From positions 1-53,080 of the forward strand of contig JARBTX010000020.1 in the NCBI GenBank assembly GCA_029239975.1: a stretch of DNA of 53,080 nucleotides, read 5' to 3'. Made by a program: the position numbers and the translations under genes. Shown in pieces: positions 9,112-17,082 of the stretch (position 1 is the stretch's first letter; every line of letters begins with the position of its first letter). Below the pieces are notes generated by a model that worked only from the letters and a program-made list of their open reading frames with translations, had not been told where the DNA came from and did not search any database. Origin of the DNA: Anaerocolumna sp. (GTDB lineage Bacteria > Bacillota > Clostridia > Lachnospirales > Lachnospiraceae).

Positions 9112-9717
9112 TTATATTCTTACACCTAATTTTCTTAAGTCTTCTAGGACTTGATTAAAGTTTTTTACCTGAATGGTAGTAAAACCAAATGGTCTGGCAC
9201 CTTCTAAATTTATTTCAGAATCATCTAAAAATACCGCTTCTTTCGGATTAATATTATATTTTTGTATTAGAGCTTGATAGATTTCAGGTTCTGGTTTGAT
9301 GTGTTTCACTTCGTAAGATATTACTTTACCATCTGCTAATGGTATAAATTTAAAATGGTCTAATGCAAACTTAAAATTCTTTTCACCATAATTTGATAAT
9401 AAGTAAACTTTGTAACCATTGTTTTTAAGTTGTTTTATAAAATCTACCGAATAATCATATTCGCGTACGGTTTCCGTAATATTTTCAAAAAATGATTTTA
9501 TCTCTTTTTCCACACTAGGATCTAGAGCACAACATAAATTCATTACTTCCTGTTGACTTAAGAGACCACGATCTTCTTCTTGCCAGTATTTACTTAATAC
9601 TGTAGCATTGGATATTTTCATAACTGTATCTTCATCATACCCACATTCATATAAATATTCTTTCCACCTAAAATTTGCTAGTACCTGACCAATATCTAAA
9701 ATAATCGTTTTTATCAT
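9112..9717 (-). CDS. HAD superfamily hydrolase (YihX/epoxide-hydrolase-like phosphatase)
   Basis: This 201-residue soluble HAD protein shows motif I as LDIGQVLANF (nucleophile Asp, with Gly in place of the usual second Asp, as in YihX-like members), motif II as LLSNYG, the conserved lysine in HIKPEPEIY and motif IV as FLDDSEINLEGA. An alpha-helical cap lies at about residues 15-90. This arrangement fits the subfamily that includes alpha-D-glucose-1-phosphate phosphatase YihX. The start has a GGGGGGG ribosome binding site. No operon partner is evident. The exact substrate is not deducible. Confidence 0.85.
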   Translation of the reverse strand: MIKTIILDIGQVLANFRWKEYLYECGYDEDTVMKISNATVLSKYWQEEDRGLLSQQEVMNLCCALDPSVEKEIKSFFENITETVREYDYSVDFIKQLKNNGYKVYLLSNYGEKNFKFALDHFKFIPLADGKVISYEVKHIKPEPEIYQALIQKYNINPKEAVFLDDSEINLEGARPFGFTTIQVKNFNQVLEDLRKLGVRI

Positions 9718-9759
9718 ACTTACCCCCCCTAATGAATAATTATTTTAGCCTTATGAAAC

Positions 9760-9880
9760 ATAGATAATTGTACTTATTTATCATACATTTATACAAATTT
9801 GTAGATGAATCTTGCATGTAAGTGTGACTGAGTCATCAAAATTCGTATAAATTGTATGATAAATTAGATGAACTAAATTG
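9760..9880. repeat. Long-hairpin repeat, copy 1 (diverged core)
   Basis: Arms at about 9775-9794 (ending TCATACATTTATAC) and 9845-9864 (GTATAAATTGTATGATAAAT) pair almost perfectly. The element shares TGAATCTTGC and AAATTCGTAT with the copies at 32615-32762 and 42253-42395, but its central stem has decayed. It lies between the ABC-F gene and the HAD gene. Confidence 0.6.
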
Positions 9881-9961
9881 TTCCTCAATTGACTAGAATA
9901 ATTACAGCTAATGCGAAACGTGATAACTATGTGGTTATACGTTTTTACTATTTCTTATCTT

Positions 9962-11497
9962 TTAAACATACATGTTATCAACTTTTTGTAATCCATGATT
10001 GGTTAATTTATAAACCACTGTACTCACTTCTTCAATATACTTTCTATCATGTGTAACACTAATAATGGTACCATTAAAATCTGATAATACTCCCCTAATA
10101 ACGGGATTAGATAATGGGCTTAAATTTCTTGTTGGTTCATCTAAGATTAGAACATTGCAGCCTTGTAAAATCATATTAAGTAAAATTAATTTGGCTTTTT
10201 GTCCCCCACTTAAATCACCGATTCGATGCTCCATCTCATCCCTGGTAAATTTCATTCCACCCATGTAGGTAAATGCCTTGGTGATATCTTCTTTTTGTCC
10301 ACTTGATACTAAAAAATCAATCGGTAACATATCGTAATCTAATAGTTCTTCGTAATTTTGTGGCATATAAGAAGCTTTTATATCTTTTCTTTCTAATAAC
10401 TCATTCGCAACATCTCGTAAAAATGTAGTTTTACCTGTTCCATTATCTCCGATTATAGCAACATGTTCAGCTCCAATTACTCTTAAAGAAACATGTTCTG
10501 CCAGTACTCGGTTTTCATCCTGTGGTACAGTAAGTTTATCTAGATTATAATCTAACACTTTTTTACCATTTGGTATTTGTATGTCATCAGGAAAACGAAA
10601 TAATATTGCTTCTTCCACATCTGGAATCTCTAAAAACTCCTCTGTATTTTTTTCAAAACGTTTTTCCATGGATTTTAAATTTTTCATTTTCTTTTTTAAA
10701 AGTCTTCCACCTGCTGGATCCTGTCTTGATATAGTGTCCTGCCTGTGTTCAACCTTTTCGAACAACTGCTGAAAGCGTTGCATTTGTTTTTTATAATCTT
10801 CTCTTTGTTTCCTTGCAATCGTCTCTTGCTTTTGTAATCCATGTAATCTTTTCTCAACATATTCTTTATATCCCATATACTCAATGTTATATTTAGGCAT
10901 AGTTTTACGTTTTAACTGTTCTAAATGAATTATAACATTAGCTGTATTTTCAATCAAGGTTTCATCATGAGATACAAAAAGAATTGGACAATTTGACTGA
11001 TTAATAAAATCTTCTAGCCATCGCAACGTATCCATATCTAAATCATTTGTTGGTTCATCTAGTAATAAGATATCCGGTTCTTCTGCTAATAATTTCATTA
11101 ACCGTATTTTCACCTTTTCGCCACCAGATAACGTACCAAGTATCTGATCACTTATCATTAACTCAGCGTTTAAATTCATCGTCCAAATTAATGGATTGGA
11201 GCAGCTATAGATGTCAACTTGTGATAAATAATCTTTTACAGAAAAACTTAACCATTTATCCTCTATCTCTTGCTCTAAATAACCTAATTTACAATTACCT
11301 AAAATTTGTCCCGTATATTCACAGTAGTCATCAATTAAACTACTATTATAAATAAATTTTAATAATGTGCTTTTACCATTCCCTTCTTCCCCAATAATAA
11401 CAGCTTTATCTCCTTTATTTAGAGTAAAATTAAAATTTTCAATTAATACACGATTATCTTCTTTATTTGAAATTGTTACGTTCCTTATATCTAACAT
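9962..11497 (-). CDS. ABC-F family ATPase (ribosome-protection or translation-factor type)
   Basis: This soluble protein of about 511 residues has two ABC ATPase domains and no membrane segments. Walker A motifs are GEEGNGKST and GDNGTGKTT, signatures are LSGGEK and LSGGQK, and Walker B motifs are LLLDEPTNDL and LILDEPTRNL. A charged helical linker (about 190-290) lies between the domains, as in ABC-F proteins that act at the ribosomal E site. The short length and linker resemble antibiotic-resistance ABC-Fs, but the subclass is not certain. I prefer the ATG at 11497: AAGGA is six bases upstream of it but directly touches the ATG at 11503. A long leader with an attenuator-like hairpin precedes the gene, which supports an inducible role. 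Confidence 0.88.
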   Translation of the reverse strand: MLDIRNVTISNKEDNRVLIENFNFTLNKGDKAVIIGEEGNGKSTLLKFIYNSSLIDDYCEYTGQILGNCKLGYLEQEIEDKWLSFSVKDYLSQVDIYSCSNPLIWTMNLNAELMISDQILGTLSGGEKVKIRLMKLLAEEPDILLLDEPTNDLDMDTLRWLEDFINQSNCPILFVSHDETLIENTANVIIHLEQLKRKTMPKYNIEYMGYKEYVEKRLHGLQKQETIARKQREDYKKQMQRFQQLFEKVEHRQDTISRQDPAGGRLLKKKMKNLKSMEKRFEKNTEEFLEIPDVEEAILFRFPDDIQIPNGKKVLDYNLDKLTVPQDENRVLAEHVSLRVIGAEHVAIIGDNGTGKTTFLRDVANELLERKDIKASYMPQNYEELLDYDMLPIDFLVSSGQKEDITKAFTYMGGMKFTRDEMEHRIGDLSGGQKAKLILLNMILQGCNVLILDEPTRNLSPLSNPVIRGVLSDFNGTIISVTHDRKYIEEVSTVVYKLTNHGLQKVDNMYV

Positions 11498-11567
11498 ATA
11501 CATTCCTTCTTTCTTTATGATTTTAACTAGTTATTTTATGCCCACATCTTCCCACCTCCATTTTTAA

Positions 11568-11598
11568 GCAATAAAAAAACACTTCCTTTTGAAAGTGT
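11568..11598 (-). promoter_or_regulatory. Attenuator (rho-independent terminator) in the ABC-F leader
   Basis: On the minus strand ACACTTTC, an A-rich loop and GGAAGTGT are followed directly by seven T. The hairpin lies between the promoter at 11833-11861 and the ABC-F start, so transcription must read through it. TGAAAGT at 11694-11700 is complementary to ACTTTCA in its 5-prime arm and could form an antiterminator. Confidence 0.7.
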
Positions 11599-11654
11599 CA
11601 AAATGCTATCTGGCAGATTTATGTGCAAAAACAGTAAAATCAACTCTGTCTATG

Positions 11655-11753
11655 CTAGAATTCATTACATAAATTACGCATACGAATAAAACAACTTTCA
11701 AATTCGATTAAAGAAGTATTTAATTTTATATTGTTATTGAACTTTCTAATCAC
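11655..11753 (-). CDS. Possible leader peptide of the ABC-F attenuator
   Basis: A 32-codon frame starts at GTG (11753) with a weak GTAGGCG upstream and ends VIRK...SCFIRMRNLCNEF. An internal ATG at 11681 would give an eight-residue peptide. The frame covers the candidate antiterminator arm at 11694-11700. Short leader frames before ABC-F resistance genes are known to sense ribosome stalling; this one is inferred from position only. A second mini-frame of three codons (Met-Trp-Ala, 11536-11547) behind a strong GGAGGTG lies after the terminator. Confidence 0.25.
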   Translation of the reverse strand: MIRKFNNNIKLNTSLIEFESCFIRMRNLCNEF

Positions 11754-11832
11754 TTTATTCGCCTACTTTCTATAATTTTTAAAGTTATTTATAATATAAC
11801 CTTTTTATTGATGTTCTAAACAGCTTACTTTT

Positions 11833-11861
11833 ATCCTAACATAGTAGATTCTGGATGTCAA
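11833..11861 (-). promoter_or_regulatory. Sigma-A promoter for the ABC-F leader
   Basis: On the minus strand TTGACA (11856-11861) and TAGGAT (11833-11838) are separated by exactly 17 bp. The predicted transcript start is about 330 bases upstream of the ABC-F start codon. Confidence 0.75.
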
Positions 11862-11898
11862 TTAATTTAATAAATAAAGAAATGAAGTTTTCAGAGAC

Positions 11899-11945
11899 AA
11901 AAAAGGCTATTATTAAATTCATAATCACTTGCTTAAGCCTTTTTA
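11899..11945 (-). terminator. Terminator after the SleB-type hydrolase gene
   Basis: AAAAAGGCT and AGCCTTTTT pair across a 27-base loop with T-runs on both strands. It lies about 45 bases past the hydrolase stop and may act in both directions. Confidence 0.7.
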
Positions 11946-11987
11946 AACTAAGCATATGATTTAACGAATTTCATAACAGCCTTACTT

Positions 11988-12797
11988 TTATTTGAATTGA
12001 TGATTACCTAATTTTAAGGTATATCCTCTTAATCTACCACTAAAAAATAAAAATTTACTAAAATTCTTTTTTGTACCATTAATAGTAATGGTTTTTGTAC
12101 CACTTAATGCTTCTTTTGCTGCTTTTATACATTCTTTCTCTGATGCAGATGTAAATCTTCCTTTATCATATTCTGCTAATGCTCTCTTTAAGGAACCGTT
12201 ATTAACAGGACCAAATTGATATTTTTGATAAATAACACCTTTTACTGTATCAGGAAATGCACTAGATCTTTTTCTATTCATTACTACAATACCAACTGCA
12301 AGTTTACCTTTATAAGATTCGCCATTTGCTTCACAATATATTAATGCTGAAAGTAATCTAAGGTCTGCTTTGGAATAGTTGACTTTTTTCGTAACTACCT
12401 TTGGAGTTGTCTTTTTTACTTCTGTTTTTTTCTGTACTTTTGTTTCTTTTTTAGCTTCCGTTTCTTTTTTAGCTTCCGCTTCTTTCTTATCGGATTCTTC
12501 TTTTACTGTTGATTCTTCCGTTCCTTTCGTTTCATCTTTCGCGTCGGCTTCATTCGTTACAGCAGTTTCATCCTTAGAAACAGATTCTATAGTATCAGTA
12601 GAAACAGTTTCTGTTACAACTTCTCCCACATTCGTTGTATCATTATTAGTAGCTGTATCACTACTAACCAGATTGCTTTCAGTTATTACATTCTCTTGTG
12701 TAACGATATTAACGTTTTCTGCTGCGTATGCATGTATTGAACTACTACTTATAACAGCTCCAACAAGCATAGACATTAGCAACTTTTTAAATCTCAT
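11988..12797 (-). CDS. Secreted cell-wall hydrolase, SleB/CwlJ type
   Basis: The 269-residue protein has a signal peptide (MRFKKLLMSMLVGAVIS, cleavage near AYAAE). A low-complexity linker rich in Thr, Glu, Lys and Val follows at about 30-135, with repeats such as KKETEAKKETKVQ. The C-terminal hydrolase_2 domain (about 145-265) has LLSALIYCEANGESYKGKLA and VVMNRKRSSAFPDTVKGVIY; the glutamate in YCEA is the expected catalytic acid. Such enzymes cleave peptidoglycan in spore-cortex lysis or vegetative wall turnover. The long linker suggests action in the vegetative wall rather than in a spore coat, which is inference. The start has AAAAGGAGA upstream. Confidence 0.9.
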   Translation of the reverse strand: MRFKKLLMSMLVGAVISSSSIHAYAAENVNIVTQENVITESNLVSSDTATNNDTTNVGEVVTETVSTDTIESVSKDETAVTNEADAKDETKGTEESTVKEESDKKEAEAKKETEAKKETKVQKKTEVKKTTPKVVTKKVNYSKADLRLLSALIYCEANGESYKGKLAVGIVVMNRKRSSAFPDTVKGVIYQKYQFGPVNNGSLKRALAEYDKGRFTSASEKECIKAAKEALSGTKTITINGTKKNFSKFLFFSGRLRGYTLKLGNHQFK

Positions 12798-12914
12798 AAC
12801 AGTCTCCTTTTAATGGCTAATGATATAGTCATCTCTAGTACTAACCATATATTTATTACATTTTAAGAACAAGTAATTAAAATCGAGTAATATATTCTTA
12901 ATAATTATGTAATA

Positions 12915-12943
12915 ATTATAACATAGTAATTTAAAGATTGCAA
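12915..12943 (-). promoter_or_regulatory. Sigma-A promoter for the SleB-type hydrolase
   Basis: On the minus strand TTGCAA (12938-12943) and TATAAT (12915-12920) have a 17-bp spacer. The predicted 5-prime leader is about 110 bases long. Confidence 0.65.
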
Positions 12944-13075
12944 GCTTTTAAATGGAGCTGTCCGAATAAACGAGTGCCATAATACGAGTTATTTGCTTAA
13001 TTTGTGCTGTATTATTTCAATTAACAACTATTTAATATATAGTAAACGCAGAAAATTAGACATCACCAGGTAATC

Positions 13076-13846
13076 TTATCTTAATATTTTAACTTCAAGA
13101 GAATACGCATTATCTAGAAAGTGTATCTTTATTTTTTTAGTTTGTCTGGAACCATCCTTCATATGAATCATCATATTAACCACTAAGTCTTTTACATGAT
13201 AATTTCCATATTCATCTACTTCTGCAGGAACTACTAGTCCATATTGTTTATCAAATTGTTCATCATATAATACTGTATAAGAACTGCCAACTAAATATGT
13301 TATATGAGCCTCATTTGTTCCTTGATCAAGAAACCCATATAAAAATGTATCATCTTTATGTAATTGATAAAAATCTCCACCTACAGTGGTCTTATTCTCA
13401 ACATAATAAGCAGAAGCTTTCTGTCTATTATCACGCGTTACTTTTTTATCAGAGCACGTGTAAGTGATGTATTTTATATTCTCACCTACACAATTAAATT
13501 TTAAATTGTAATTGACAGAAGAATCATAATAATTTCCTTGATTGTCAATCGAAGAACCACCTAGAAAAAAAGCCGCATCCGCTTCAACCAAGACATATTT
13601 ATTAGATAAGTCTATTTCACCTTGTTCTTTCGCATAAACTGTTATTGAAATAGTTGGGTTATTTTTATACATATGACTAATTAACACCAAAATCAAAGAT
13701 AACGCTATAATGGTTGATATCATTGGCATTATTTGATTTTGTTTACTTTTAATGCTTTGGTATAATTTATTATTTACTATTAGTGCAACATCTGATGTAT
13801 TCACAGTGATTTCATTCATCGCGTTTTTATACTCTTCTATATTCAT
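13076..13846 (-). CDS. Membrane protein, probable anti-sigma partner of the upstream sigma factor
   Basis: This 256-residue protein has a short cytoplasmic N-terminus (about 37 residues), one membrane helix (about 39-58, MPMISTIIALSLILVLIS) and a roughly 195-residue extracellular domain of unrecognised family. Its start lies inside the sigma-factor gene, overlapping it by 20 bp, with TCTGGAGGTAG as ribosome binding site, so the two are translationally coupled. That arrangement and the single-pass topology are typical of anti-sigma factors (DUF4179-like proteins in clostridia). I see no zinc-binding anti-sigma motif (HxxxCxxC), so the role is inferred from context. The extracellular domain is rich in Tyr and Asp and may sense an envelope signal. 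Confidence 0.6.
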   Translation of the reverse strand: MNIEEYKNAMNEITVNTSDVALIVNNKLYQSIKSKQNQIMPMISTIIALSLILVLISHMYKNNPTISITVYAKEQGEIDLSNKYVLVEADAAFFLGGSSIDNQGNYYDSSVNYNLKFNCVGENIKYITYTCSDKKVTRDNRQKASAYYVENKTTVGGDFYQLHKDDTFLYGFLDQGTNEAHITYLVGSSYTVLYDEQFDKQYGLVVPAEVDEYGNYHVKDLVVNMMIHMKDGSRQTKKIKIHFLDNAYSLEVKILR

Positions 13847-14324
13847 AATCTACCTCCAGAACATTTTTTAATAATTTCCTTCCTCTATGTAATCTCGATA
13901 GTATGGTATTTTCATTTATCTTTAATACTTTGCTGATCTCTTTAATTGACATTTCTTCATAATAAAAGAGATGAATCACGATTCGATACTTAATTGGTAA
14001 ATCCATAACGGCATAAAAAACAACATGTCTCTCTGGTTTTTCAAAAGAATAAACATCTTCTAGGGGTATTTTTCTTTTATTCCAGCCAGACCTAAAGAAC
14101 TGTTTACACTCATTAATGGTTACACGAATCAACCATGCTTTCTTATGTTCAATATCATGAAACTCAGTTGTATCCGTCATATATTTTATTAATACATCTT
14201 GTAAAATGTCTTCAGCTGTTGGTTTATCTTTCGCATAGGAAAGAGCAATTTTATATATCATATCAGAAAATTGTTCTATAGTTTCTGTTATATTATTTTG
14301 CGTTCGTTCTCTTGTATTTTTCAT
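13827..14324 (-). CDS. RNA polymerase sigma factor, sigma-70 family, ECF type
   Basis: The 165-residue protein has sigma region 2 at about residues 15-80 (FSDMIYKIALSYAKDKPTAE, then DILQDVLIKY and HKKAWLIRVTINECKQFFRS). Region 4 is at about 105-155 (LPIKYRIVIHLFYYEEMSIK followed by EISKVLKINENTILSRLHRG). Regions 1 and 3 are missing, as in ECF sigma factors. I chose the ATG at 14324 because GGGGG lies five bases upstream; the ATG at 14336 lacks a ribosome binding site. It directs polymerase to an unknown regulon, probably including its own operon, and is likely held at the membrane by the overlapping downstream gene product. Confidence 0.88.
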   Translation of the reverse strand: MKNTRERTQNNITETIEQFSDMIYKIALSYAKDKPTAEDILQDVLIKYMTDTTEFHDIEHKKAWLIRVTINECKQFFRSGWNKRKIPLEDVYSFEKPERHVVFYAVMDLPIKYRIVIHLFYYEEMSIKEISKVLKINENTILSRLHRGRKLLKNVLEVDYEYRRV

Positions 14325-14354
14325 ATTTACCCCCATTTTTGTATTGCTATAGAC

Positions 14355-14475
14355 AATAGCGTAACATCAAGGATGTACTTACCTATCATACAATTTCTAC
14401 CTGTTTTTAGCTGAATTTTGTCCCCAAGGGCAACTAATGCTAAAAAACGTAGAGTTGTAAGATAAATTTGATCAA
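14355..14475. repeat. Long-hairpin repeat, copy 2 (partly decayed)
   Basis: GTTTTTAGC and GCTAAAAAAC form the inner stem, and outer arms around CTATCATACAATTTCTAC and GTAGAGTTGTAAGATAAA pair with mismatches. The core TAGCTGAATTTTG..CCCC..GGGCAACT matches the cores at 32615-32762 and 42253-42395. It sits immediately upstream of the sigma-factor gene. Confidence 0.6.
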
Positions 14476-14530
14476 GTATACTGTAAGTCCTATACTTAAA
14501 ACATCCATGATAATGTTAAATTATTGCAAA

Positions 14531-14751
14531 AAAATAAAGAGACTATAAATTTTCTTATCAGTCTCTTTTTAAGCACTTATTCATTTTACTTACCCCTATC
14601 TTTGGGTAAAAGAATCAATCCCAAATTTAGCCTGATTGATTCCCCAAAGATGCGCTTTATAAAAAATATACTCCCATAAATAGGTAACCCTCAATATTTA
14701 TGTATAGATTTATTGCTGCAGTGTATCTCCCCCACTAAAGTAAATAATCTA
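14531..14751 (-). ncRNA. Candidate small RNA or sigma-operon leader with strong hairpin and terminator
   Basis: A good minus-strand promoter (TTGAAA 14780-14785, TATAAT 14758-14763, 16-bp spacer) would start an RNA near 14751. The RNA contains an 18-bp hairpin with one five-base bulge (14598-14651; ATCTTTGGG with CCCAAAGAT and GAATCAATC with GATTGATTC). It ends at a rho-independent hairpin (14530-14570; AAAGAGACT/AGTCTCTTT with a T-rich tail). An eight-codon frame MNKCLKRD with GGGGTAAG upstream lies at 14558-14584. No gene is served by this terminator from upstream, so it marks either a free RNA of about 220 nt or an attenuated leader of the sigma gene. Confidence 0.45.
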
Positions 14752-14896
14752 TTAATGATTATAACGAATGTATATAATTTTTCAATACGATATGCGTATT
14801 CTACATGTTTTTTGTCTATTCTACATTAATTTAACAATATATTTTGATGGTTAGAATTGAAATGTTAATATTTACAATAAATGTATTTTATTAATA

Positions 14897-14942
14897 ATAA
14901 AAAAACATGTCACAATATATAGCGAATCGCGACATGTTTTAT
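14897..14942 (-). terminator. Terminator of the rml operon
   Basis: AAACATGTC pairs with GACATGTTT and is followed on the minus strand by seven T, about 35 bases past the rmlB stop. Confidence 0.85.
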
Positions 14943-14976
14943 AAACTAAATATTTTATTATTACCTCATTATAATT

Positions 14977-16050
14977 TTATTTATACATTTCTTGATAATA
15001 TTTTTGATAGTCACCACTTGTAACATGTTCCATCCATTCATTGTTATTCAGATACCATTCAATAGTTAATCGAATTCCTTCTGCAAACATGGTTTCTGGT
15101 TCCCAACCAATTTCTGATTTAATCTTATCTGGAGCGATCGCATATCTTCTGTCGTGTCCTTTTCTATCTTCAACGTAAGTAATTAAATCTTTATTTACGT
15201 GGGCTTTTCTAGAGTCACTGTCTGGAAGAAGACTTGCTAGAGTATCAATGATAATGTTAACAATATCAACATTTTGCTTTTCATTATGACCACCAACATT
15301 GTATACTTCGTAAAGTTTACCTTGTTCCATTACCATATCAATTGCTTTCGCATGATCCATAACATATAACCAATCACGAACATTTTTACCATCTCCATAA
15401 ATCGGAAGTTTCTTACCAAGTAATGCATTATTAATCATTAGTGGTATTAACTTTTCTGGAAATTGATATGGTCCATAATTATTACTACATCTAGTTATAT
15501 TGGCTGGAAAATGAAAAGTATCCATATATGCCTTTACAATCATATCAGCAGATGCTTTACTTGCAGAATATGGGCTGTGTGGATCAATCGGAGTGGATTC
15601 GTAGAAGTAGCTATCCTCTTCTTCTAAAGAACCATATACTTCATCCGTTGAAACCTGAAGATATTTTTTATCAGTTTTATAACCATCTTCTGTTTCCCAA
15701 GCGCATTTTGCTGCATCTAATAGATTTAGTGTTCCCATTACATTTGTATTAACAAATACTTGTGGGTTACGAATACTTCTATCAACATGACTTTCTGCTG
15801 CAAAGTGAACAACACGATCAATATCATATTGTTTAAAAATATTATGCATCGCATCCTTATTACAGATATCTTCTTTTATAAAAATATAGTTTTCGTTTGT
15901 TTCAAGAGATGCTAAATTCTCTGGATTTCCTGCATAAGTTAAAACGTCAACATTAATAATACGAATTGTATCCTTATATTTGTTAAACATATAATGAATG
16001 TAATTTGATCCAATAAATCCAGCTCCGCCGGTTACTAAATATGTCTTCAA
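14977..16050 (-). CDS. rmlB: dTDP-glucose 4,6-dehydratase RmlB
   Basis: This extended short-chain dehydrogenase converts dTDP-glucose to dTDP-4-keto-6-deoxyglucose, step two of dTDP-L-rhamnose synthesis. It shows the NAD-binding GGAGFIGSN at the N-terminus, the active-site STDEVYG, and YSASKAS with the catalytic Tyr-Lys pair. Length (357 residues) is normal. The open frame begins with a GTG at 16065, but GGAGG lies inside that stretch. It is only two bases from the ATG at 16056 and eight bases from the TTG at 16050, which gives the usual family N-terminus MKTYLVTGGAGF. I therefore prefer the TTG start. It is the last gene of the rml operon. Confidence 0.93.
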   Translation of the reverse strand: MKTYLVTGGAGFIGSNYIHYMFNKYKDTIRIINVDVLTYAGNPENLASLETNENYIFIKEDICNKDAMHNIFKQYDIDRVVHFAAESHVDRSIRNPQVFVNTNVMGTLNLLDAAKCAWETEDGYKTDKKYLQVSTDEVYGSLEEEDSYFYESTPIDPHSPYSASKASADMIVKAYMDTFHFPANITRCSNNYGPYQFPEKLIPLMINNALLGKKLPIYGDGKNVRDWLYVMDHAKAIDMVMEQGKLYEVYNVGGHNEKQNVDIVNIIIDTLASLLPDSDSRKAHVNKDLITYVEDRKGHDRRYAIAPDKIKSEIGWEPETMFAEGIRLTIEWYLNNNEWMEHVTSGDYQKYYQEMYK

Positions 16051-16066
16051 TATCATTTCCTCCACA

Positions 16067-16927
16067 CTAAAATAAGTATTCTTGCAATGCTTCTTCCCAT
16101 GGTTTCATATAAATGCCAAGTCTCTTTAAGTTTTTATTTTCTAATACAGAAAACATTGGACGGCTTGCTGGAGTTGGATATTCTTCTGTGGTAATCGGAT
16201 TTACTTTTACTGTATTACCTGTTATTCGGAATATTTCAACTGCAAATTCATACCAGGTTGCAATACCTTCACAAGTTCCATGGTATATACCATAACTTTC
16301 TGTATCAATTAACTTAGAGATAGCTCTAGCTAGTTCAAGTGCGCTAGTTGGCGTTCCGTATTGATCATTAACAACACGAATTTCTGGGTTTTTTTCAGCT
16401 AATGATAGCATTGTTTTAATGAAATTTTTACCTTCTCCATAAAGCCAAGCAGTACGTAGTATAAAATGTTTTTTACAGTTTTCCTGAACAAATTGTTCAC
16501 CTGCTAATTTTGTACTTCCATAAACACTTTTCGGATTAGTAGTATCCTCTTCGGTATAAGGTTTGTCCGATTCACCATCAAATACATAATCTGTTGAGAC
16601 TTGTACCATTTTTGCATCAACTGCATGTGCAGCTGCTGCTAAATTTTTAGGCCCTAACGCATTGATTTTGTAGGCTCTCTCCTGATCACTTTCACATAGA
16701 TCAACTGCTGTGTGTGCAGCACAATTAATAATTACATCCGGTTTTAAATCTTGAACAAAATTCATAACTGCTACAGCATTTGTTATATCCAAACTGATTG
16801 GACAATAAGCAGTTAATTCCCCCATATCGGTATTAATAATAGTTATCTCTGACTTTTCACTTAATACTTGATTTAATGCACGTCCTAATTGCCCCTTAGA
16901 ACCTGTTATTAAAATACGTCTTTCCAT
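16067..16927 (-). CDS. rmlD: dTDP-4-dehydrorhamnose reductase RmlD
   Basis: The 286-residue enzyme reduces dTDP-4-keto-L-rhamnose to dTDP-L-rhamnose, the last step of the pathway. Visible features are the N-terminal nucleotide-binding ITGSKGQLGRAL, the VSTDYVFDG motif, and SVYGSTKLAGEQ with the catalytic Tyr and Lys. A longer frame to 16972 reads through an intergenic repeat; the GGAGGG five bases before 16927 decides the start. It lies between rmlC and rmlB in the operon, separated from rmlC by a repeat element that supplies this ribosome binding site. Confidence 0.94.
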   Translation of the reverse strand: MERRILITGSKGQLGRALNQVLSEKSEITIINTDMGELTAYCPISLDITNAVAVMNFVQDLKPDVIINCAAHTAVDLCESDQERAYKINALGPKNLAAAAHAVDAKMVQVSTDYVFDGESDKPYTEEDTTNPKSVYGSTKLAGEQFVQENCKKHFILRTAWLYGEGKNFIKTMLSLAEKNPEIRVVNDQYGTPTSALELARAISKLIDTESYGIYHGTCEGIATWYEFAVEIFRITGNTVKVNPITTEEYPTPASRPMFSVLENKNLKRLGIYMKPWEEALQEYLF

Positions 16928-16931
16928 CGTA

Positions 16932-17006
16932 CCCTCCATGCTGCCGATAACCGTAAATCCCAGCATCAGCACAAATTTGTCGTATGAAAATTGGAATTTT
17001 CACACT
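16932..17006 (-). repeat. Intra-operon repeat element, copy B
   Basis: On the minus strand it reads GTGTGAAAATT-CC-AATTTTCATAC as a hairpin, then ACAAATTTGTGCTG, CTGGGATTTACGG and TCGGCAGCATGGAGGG, the last part being the rmlD ribosome binding site. It is the best preserved of the three copies. It lies between rmlC (stop at 17083) and rmlD. Confidence 0.75.
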
Positions 17007-17082
17007 AACTTTAATATTGCCAAATGCAATGATACTACTAACCTGATTTCCCTAAAAATCAAATTAGTCTGCAAAATTCTGA

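Larger units (their letters stand above)
14325..14976. other. 650-bp gene-free region between sigma operon and rml operon
   Basis: The region holds, from low to high coordinates, a decayed long-hairpin repeat (14355-14475), a terminator and 18-bp hairpin of a candidate RNA (14530-14651), its promoter (14758-14785) and the rml operon terminator (14897-14942). No coding frame above ten codons with a good ribosome binding site is seen. Confidence 0.6.

Noticed and set aside
11047..11355. 102-residue plus-strand frame inside the ABC-F gene
   Set aside because: It is antisense to a well-supported two-domain ATPase, with no start signal or recognisable domain.
12379..12813. 144-residue plus-strand frame opposite the SleB-type hydrolase
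   Set aside because: It is the antisense of the Thr/Glu/Lys-rich linker; it is a Ser/Phe/Val-rich low-complexity product with no ribosome binding site.
16928..16972. N-terminal extension of RmlD
   Set aside because: The extra 15 codons read through the repeat element; family N-terminus and ribosome binding site favour 16927.
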